Assembly: GCA_013388565.1 (NCBI GenBank)
Contig: JACAEZ010000032.1
Location: 1 to 12,136, forward strand
Reading direction: 5' to 3'
Length of the DNA stretch: 12,136 bases
Source: Campylobacterales bacterium
GTDB taxonomy: Bacteria; Campylobacterota; Campylobacteria; Campylobacterales; JACAEZ01
Each line of letters starts with the position of its first letter. Position 1 is the stretch's first letter. Made by a program: the position numbers and the translations under genes. Below, piece by piece: positions 8,098-12,136 of this stretch. The notes below the pieces were generated by a model, which had not been told where the DNA came from, searched no databases, and saw nothing but the letters and a program-made list of their open reading frames with translations.

Positions 8098-10242
8098 ATG
8101 AACTTTTTTAATGTTGTTCAAAATACAAAAAATATAGAAGATTCTAAAAATCTTCTGTACTTTCACTTTCCTCCTACAGAAAAAATCAAAAAAGCTGTTG
8201 AATTTTGCATAAAAGCTCATGAAAATCAATTTAGAAAAAGTGGTGAACCATACTCTGTTCATCCTCTACTTGTATCATCCATCGTTGCATATATGGGTGG
8301 AAATGAGACAATGATAGTAGCAGCATTACTTCATGACATTGTTGAAGACACAACATACTCTATTGAAGATGTAGATAAATTATATGGAAACAGTGTAGCA
8401 CAACTTGTTGATGGATTGACAAAAATAGATAGTATTCGAGAAAAAGAGCTTTTACCATCTACTTCAAATGAAAAATTAATTATTTCAGCACTTAGCTTTA
8501 GAAAAATGCTACTAGCTTCTATTGAAGACATAAGAGTGCTTGTTATAAAACTATGTGATAGAGTACATAACATGCTAACTTTAGATGCACTTCCACAAAA
8601 TAAACAAATAAGAATAGCTGAAGAAACTCTTGTCGTTTATGCACCAATATCACATAGACTTGGTATTTCTACAATTAAAAATATATTGGAAGATTTGAGT
8701 TTTAAATATATTTTTCCAGAAGAGTATAGTAAAATTGATGATTATTTCAAATCTCATGAACAAAAAATTGATATAAAGTTAAATAATTTTATATCAAAAA
8801 TAGAGGATATTTTAGATAAAGATGGATTTGAAAAAGATAGCTACAAAATATCTACAAGAATAAAACATCACTACTCAATATACCTAAAGATGCAGAGAAA
8901 AGGTGTCTCTATAGAAGAGGTATTAGATTTGATGGCTATTAGAATACTTGTAAATACTCCTGTTGATTGTTACAAAGTATTAGGATTGGTTCATACAAAT
9001 TTTAAACCACTGATTGCAAGATTTAAAGATTATATAGCAATTCCAAAAGAAAATGGTTATCAAACTCTTCATACAACTGTTTTTAATAATTCATCTATCT
9101 TTGAAGTTCAAATTAGAACTTATGATATGCACAAAAGTGCTGAATATGGAGTTGCAGCCCACTGGAAATATAAATCAGCTGGACTTAATCCAAACATGGA
9201 GTGGTTGCATAACCTTGAACTTCAAAATGACTCTATTGAAGAGTTTTACGATTTGGTTAAAAGTGACCTTTATAGTGAAGATATTTCTGTTCAAACTCCA
9301 AAAGGGGAGCTTAGAACTCTTCCAAGAGGTGCAACTGCATTAGATTTTGCATACTCAATACACTCTGATATTGGTGATAGAGCAAAATTTGCTTATATAA
9401 ACAGACAAAAAAGCCCTCTTTTAACAGAACTTAAAAATGGTGATATTGTAAAAATAGAGACTGAAATTGAAACAATTACAAGATGTAGCTGGATTGATGC
9501 TGTTAAGACGACAAGAGCTAAAACTCACATGAGAATTAATTGCAATCATAAATTAAAAGATATAGATAAAAAGAGTGCAATTAATATATTAGCTACAATA
9601 TTTGATAAAGAGTATGAGACAATCGAAAAAACTATAGAAGAAAAGGGGCTTACAAACTCTATTTATAAACTTCCAAATGATATTGGATTTTTGAAAGATG
9701 TAAAATCAAGACTTAAAAATAAATTTAAACACAATAGCAAATTTTTATCAAAATTTAGAATTGCTAGATTAAATTTAAGAGAATTTACATTCGATAATAT
9801 ATTGGTTTATTCAAATAATCATATAGCAGAAATTTCATTTGATTACTGTTGCCACCCAAAAAGAGGTGATATGGTTGTTGGATTTAAATCTAAAAACAAA
9901 GTGTTTATTCACCACAAACTTTGTGATATTGCACAAAAGAAGATGAATGAACATGAACAAATGGTATTTGTAAAATGGATTGAAGACAAACTTCATAAAT
10001 ATAAAATCGTTGTAAGTCTTGAAAATAAAAAAGGAGCATTAGCAAACTTTTTAATCTATTTAGCAAAAATTGATGTAAATGTATTGTCTATTAAATTGGC
10101 TCATGATGATAATTCGCATATTGAATATTTTGAACTAAATATCGAAACTGAAATATCAAACTCAAAAACATTGACACAAATGCTTGATACTAAAGTAAAA
10201 GTAATAGAAATCGCATCGCTAAATGATGCTTATAATAATTAG
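8098..10242 (+). CDS. spoT: Bifunctional (p)ppGpp synthetase/hydrolase (Rel/SpoT long RSH enzyme)
   Basis: This enzyme makes and degrades the stringent-response alarmone. At 714 residues it has every long-RSH domain. The HD hydrolase has H55 (SVHPLL), HDIVEDT at 79-85 (H79, D80, E83, D84), and KLCDRVHNM at 151-159 (D154, N158). The synthetase has RIKHHYSIY (254-262), LDLMAIR with D277, RFKDYIA (308-314), NGYQTLHT (319-326) and FEVQIRT with E336. RFKD is the RXKD signature of bifunctional enzymes, as opposed to EXDD in synthetase-only RelA. TGS is at about 395-455, a Cys-rich zinc-finger-like region has C584, C585, H586 and C609, and ACT is at about 635-710. All catalytic residues look intact. 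ATG 8098 lies 3 nt after the rpoZ stop and no Shine-Dalgarno is evident, so translation probably depends on coupling to rpoZ. As the window's only RSH gene it may well be the cell's single long RSH. Confidence 0.97.
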   Translation: MNFFNVVQNTKNIEDSKNLLYFHFPPTEKIKKAVEFCIKAHENQFRKSGEPYSVHPLLVSSIVAYMGGNETMIVAALLHDIVEDTTYSIEDVDKLYGNSVAQLVDGLTKIDSIREKELLPSTSNEKLIISALSFRKMLLASIEDIRVLVIKLCDRVHNMLTLDALPQNKQIRIAEETLVVYAPISHRLGISTIKNILEDLSFKYIFPEEYSKIDDYFKSHEQKIDIKLNNFISKIEDILDKDGFEKDSYKISTRIKHHYSIYLKMQRKGVSIEEVLDLMAIRILVNTPVDCYKVLGLVHTNFKPLIARFKDYIAIPKENGYQTLHTTVFNNSSIFEVQIRTYDMHKSAEYGVAAHWKYKSAGLNPNMEWLHNLELQNDSIEEFYDLVKSDLYSEDISVQTPKGELRTLPRGATALDFAYSIHSDIGDRAKFAYINRQKSPLLTELKNGDIVKIETEIETITRCSWIDAVKTTRAKTHMRINCNHKLKDIDKKSAINILATIFDKEYETIEKTIEEKGLTNSIYKLPNDIGFLKDVKSRLKNKFKHNSKFLSKFRIARLNLREFTFDNILVYSNNHIAEISFDYCCHPKRGDMVVGFKSKNKVFIHHKLCDIAQKKMNEHEQMVFVKWIEDKLHKYKIVVSLENKKGALANFLIYLAKIDVNVLSIKLAHDDNSHIEYFELNIETEISNSKTLTQMLDTKVKVIEIASLNDAYNN

Positions 10243-10251
10243 GAGAGATTT

Positions 10252-11457
10252 ATGATACAAGAGGCATTGAAAGAAATCAAAAGAGGCTCTTTAGAGATTA
10301 TTGATGAAGAGAGAATTGAAAAATTACTTAAAAACTATTTTGAAAATGGAGTAAATTACACTGTAAAAGCTGGATTTGACCCAACTGCACCTGATTTGCA
10401 TTTAGGGCATACTGTACTACTTCAAAAACTTGCAACTTTTCAAAAATATGGCGGTATTGTTCAATTTTTAATAGGTGATTTTACCGCCATGATAGGTGAC
10501 CCAACAGGTAAAAGCGAGACTAGAAAAAAATTAAATCGAGATGATGTTCTGAAAAATGCACTTAGTTATGAAGAACAAGTTTTTAAAATATTAGACCACT
10601 CAAAAACTCATATTGTTTTTAATTCATCATGGCTTGGACAACTAACACCTTATGAGATGATTGAACTAGCTTCAAAAAGAACTGTTGCTAGAATGCTTGA
10701 AAGAGATGATTTTGAAAAGCGATTTAAAGCTGGAAATGATATATCTATTTATGAATTTTTGTATCCGCTATTTCAAGGATATGATAGTGTATATCTAAAA
10801 AGCGATATAGAAATTGGTGGAAGTGACCAAAAATTCAATCTACTAATGGGCAGACATTTACAAAGAAGTTATGAGATAAAAAAAGAACAAGCAGTACTCA
10901 TGATGCCAATATTAGAAGGACTTGATGGGGTAAATAAGATGAGTAAATCGCTAAATAACTATATCGGTGTGACTGAAGAGGCAAATGATATGTTTGCAAA
11001 AGTGTTGAGTATATCTGATAGTTTGATGTGGAGATACTATGAATTACTTAGTTCTAAAACATTGAATGAAATTGATGAACTTCAAAAAAAGGTCAAAAAT
11101 GGAGAATATCACCCTAAAAAAGCAAAAGAAGATTTAGCAATAGAGATAACAACTAGATTTCACTCTTATGAATTAGCACTAAATGCAAAAGATGAGTTTG
11201 ATAAAATATTTGCTAAAAAAGAGTTGCCGACTGATTTGGAGTGTTTTGAAATAAAAATTAGTGAGCCTATTTGGATAGCAAAACTGTTAGTTGATATAAA
11301 ATTGGAGTCATCAACTTCTCAAACTAGAAGAGATATAGCTCAAGGTGCTATAAAATTAAATCAAAAGAAGATAACAGATGAACAGTTGAAACTTGATATT
11401 GGCGAATATATATTGCAAGTTGGAAAGAAAAAATTTGCAAAAGTAGTTTTAAAATAG
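10252..11457 (+). CDS. tyrS: Tyrosyl-tRNA synthetase
   Basis: TyrS charges tRNA-Tyr with tyrosine in the cytosol. The 401-residue protein is a class I synthetase. It has the HIGH-type motif HLGH at 50-53 within [27 protein letters not shown] (about 74-89), the tyrosine/tRNA-pocket block GGSDQKFN (189-196), and the KMSKS loop at 229-233 ([12 protein letters not shown]). A C-terminal S4-like RNA-binding domain lies at about 336-401 ([15 protein letters not shown]). The PDLHLGH and [11 protein letters not shown] forms suggest the TyrZ-type subgroup rather than the E. coli TyrS type; that subgroup call is from memory. ATG 10252 has an AGGAGA ribosome site (10241-10246) overlapping the spoT stop codon, so the genes are tightly packed. 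It links amino-acid charging to the ppGpp gene before it. Confidence 0.97.
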   Translation: MIQEALKEIKRGSLEIIDEERIEKLLKNYFENGVNYTVKAGFDPTAPDLHLGHTVLLQKLATFQKYGGIVQFLIGDFTAMIGDPTGKSETRKKLNRDDVLKNALSYEEQVFKILDHSKTHIVFNSSWLGQLTPYEMIELASKRTVARMLERDDFEKRFKAGNDISIYEFLYPLFQGYDSVYLKSDIEIGGSDQKFNLLMGRHLQRSYEIKKEQAVLMMPILEGLDGVNKMSKSLNNYIGVTEEANDMFAKVLSISDSLMWRYYELLSSKTLNEIDELQKKVKNGEYHPKKAKEDLAIEITTRFHSYELALNAKDEFDKIFAKKELPTDLECFEIKISEPIWIAKLLVDIKLESSTSQTRRDIAQGAIKLNQKKITDEQLKLDIGEYILQVGKKKFAKVVLK

Positions 11458-11466
11458 GAGTTTTTT

Positions 11467-11739
11467 ATGCACTCTATGACATTAACAAATATAAAAGATG
11501 ATTTTTATCCACATTTAAAAGCTATCATTGATAGCTTTGTGGCAGATAATAAGTTGCAATATAAGCAAAAAGAGAGATACAGTTATCCACAAGATGTAGT
11601 TGTAAGTAGTGTTGAAGAGGTTAGGCGAAGGGTTTTTGAGGCGGAAGATAGAGTTAAAAATGGTGAATTTTATACACAAGATGAATATGAAACAATCATG
11701 AATAACTTTTTTGAAAAAGAGCTTGGTATAAAACGATGA
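11467..11739 (+). CDS. Probable type II antitoxin
   Basis: The 90-residue product is not a family I can name with certainty. It has an N-terminal part with little motif content, then PQDVVVSSVEEVRRRV, a strongly charged helix (VFEAEDRVKNGE), and YTQDEYETIMNNFFEKELG, the amphipathic kind of C-terminus that wraps RelE/ParE toxins. The main support is context: its stop TGA (11737-11739) overlaps ATG 11736 of a RelE/ParE-like reading frame by four bases (ATGA), the classic antitoxin-toxin arrangement. ATG 11467 was chosen because TAGGAG (11455-11460) lies six bases before it; a second ATG at 11476 is less well spaced. The RBS overlaps the tyrS stop, so it may be read through from the tyrS transcript. 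No separate operator or promoter is evident. Confidence 0.7.
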   Translation: MHSMTLTNIKDDFYPHLKAIIDSFVADNKLQYKQKERYSYPQDVVVSSVEEVRRRVFEAEDRVKNGEFYTQDEYETIMNNFFEKELGIKR

Positions 11740-12007
11740 TTATTATAAAAGATATAAAATATTCAAAACAGTTACTTGATATTTTAATATTTATAGCTAA
11801 AGACAAACCCTCTGCTGCAAAAAAGTTTGAACAATCACTTGAAAAAAAATAAAAAATCTTATAAATTTTCCATATAAATTTAGAAAATCTATCTATTTTG
11901 AAGATGACTCTTATAGAGATTTGATTTTTGAAGGTTTTATTATAATTTATAAAGTAGAAGATGAGAAAATTGTTATTTTAGAAATTATCAAGTGGCAAGA
12001 TAGATAA
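11736..12007 (+). pseudogene. RelE/ParE-family toxin, frame interrupted at an A8 tract
   Basis: RelE/ParE toxins are small proteins that cleave ribosome-bound mRNA or inhibit gyrase; which applies here cannot be told. From ATG 11736 the frame gives 38 residues (MIIIKDIKYSKQ at the start, AKDKPSAAKKFEQSLEKK at the end) and stops at TAA 11850-11852, directly after an A8 run (11842-11849). Sliding back one base, the frame continues (IKNLINFPYKFRKSIYF, then YRDLIFEGFIIIYKVEDE and ILEIIKWQDR) to TAA 12005-12007. Joined, this makes about 90 residues with the alpha-helix then beta-sheet pattern and terminal strand typical of the superfamily. One extra A, or -1 slippage on A_AAA_AAA, would restore it. 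So it is a decayed toxin beside a retained antitoxin, a slippage-controlled toxin, or a homopolymer error. The superfamily call is fairly sure; its state is not. Confidence 0.75.
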
Positions 12008-12044
12008 ATTAAATTTATAAAAAATTATTGAAATTTTCTTCACA

Positions 12045-12077
12045 AAAAGCTACAAAAGTGCTTTTCAGTTATTTTTT
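12045..12077 (+). terminator. Weak terminator-like hairpin after the toxin-antitoxin genes
   Basis: AAAAGC (12045-12050) pairs with GCTTTT (12060-12065), and AC with GT closes an AAAA loop, leaving one bulged T. A T-run follows at 12072-12077, seven bases after the stem. The stem is AU-rich and weak, and the U-tract is displaced, so efficiency is doubtful. The position fits the end of the pyrH-to-toxin transcript. Confidence 0.35.
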
Positions 12078-12085
12078 GATAGAAT
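12077..12085 (+). promoter_or_regulatory. Extended -10 promoter for the next gene
   Basis: TGATAGAAT is an extended -10 (TG-N-TAGAAT) preceded by a T-run (TTTTTT), about 49 bases before the final ATG. The T-run plus extended -10 layout matches the other promoters seen in this window. Confidence 0.4.
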
Positions 12086-12133
12086 AAAATCTATTAATAA
12101 ATTAGCAAAAGTGTTAAATATTTAAGGAATAAA

Positions 12134-12136
12134 ATG
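12134..12136 (+). CDS. Start codon of the next gene (rest outside window)
   Basis: The window ends with ATG preceded by AAGGA at 12124-12128, at good spacing, and by an extended -10 at 12077-12085. Only the first codon is visible, so nothing can be said of the product. Confidence 0.5.

Noticed and set aside
7996..8262. Minus-strand 88-residue frame across the rpoZ-spoT junction
   Set aside because: It is antisense to two well-identified genes, and the F/Y/I/K-rich composition is what reverse-complemented AT-rich coding DNA gives.
9053..9343. Plus-strand 96-residue frame inside spoT
   Set aside because: It lies wholly within the conserved synthetase and TGS region of spoT in another frame.

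Overview
The window is very AT-rich (GC below about a third, judged by eye) and looks like a chromosomal segment of a Campylobacterota (former Epsilonproteobacteria) bacterium. The main support is the gene order pyrH-rpoZ-spoT-tyrS, which I recall from Campylobacter relatives, together with T-rich promoters that have a TATAAT-type -10 and no clear -35, and the lysine/asparagine/isoleucine-rich proteins. I cannot fix the genus from the sequence alone.

Layout. Positions 1-632 (+) hold the 3' part of prmC, the release-factor glutamine methyltransferase. It is followed 9 nt later by a decayed heavy-metal P1B-type ATPase (642-1977, +) that has two reading-frame breaks and has lost its actuator domain and metal-binding membrane helices. 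A 220-bp convergent spacer (1978-2197) carries no intact gene, but it has a strikingly G-rich minus-strand element in an otherwise AT-rich setting. On the minus strand, a two-gene unit (6564 down to 2198) encodes an RND-family efflux permease that starts at TTG and, overlapping its stop codon by one base, a protein with three membrane helices and a long cytoplasmic coiled coil of unknown function. No periplasmic adaptor or outer-membrane channel gene is present here.

The divergent promoter region (6565-6722) has an extended -10 for the RND unit and a perfect 11-bp tandem repeat just upstream of the rightward -10. Rightward, a small two-helix membrane protein (6723-6941) is followed in another frame by a charged helical tail. 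The two are separated by an A8 tract and would be one 112-residue protein if the tract were one base shorter.

The core of the right half is pyrH (UMP kinase), rpoZ (RNA polymerase omega), spoT (bifunctional ppGpp synthetase/hydrolase) and tyrS (tyrosyl-tRNA synthetase), with gaps of 16, 3 and 9 nt. This groups nucleotide supply, the polymerase subunit that helps form a ppGpp site, ppGpp metabolism and tRNA charging in one probable transcript. Nine bases after tyrS comes a probable type II toxin-antitoxin pair: an intact 90-residue antitoxin-like gene and an overlapping RelE/ParE-like toxin gene that is out of frame at a second A8 tract. A weak terminator-like hairpin, an extended -10 and the RBS plus ATG of the next gene close the window.

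The most notable features are the RND/coiled-coil pair, the two genes interrupted exactly at A8 tracts (contingency or slippage, decay, or sequencing error), the phased 11-bp repeats, and the G-run element.
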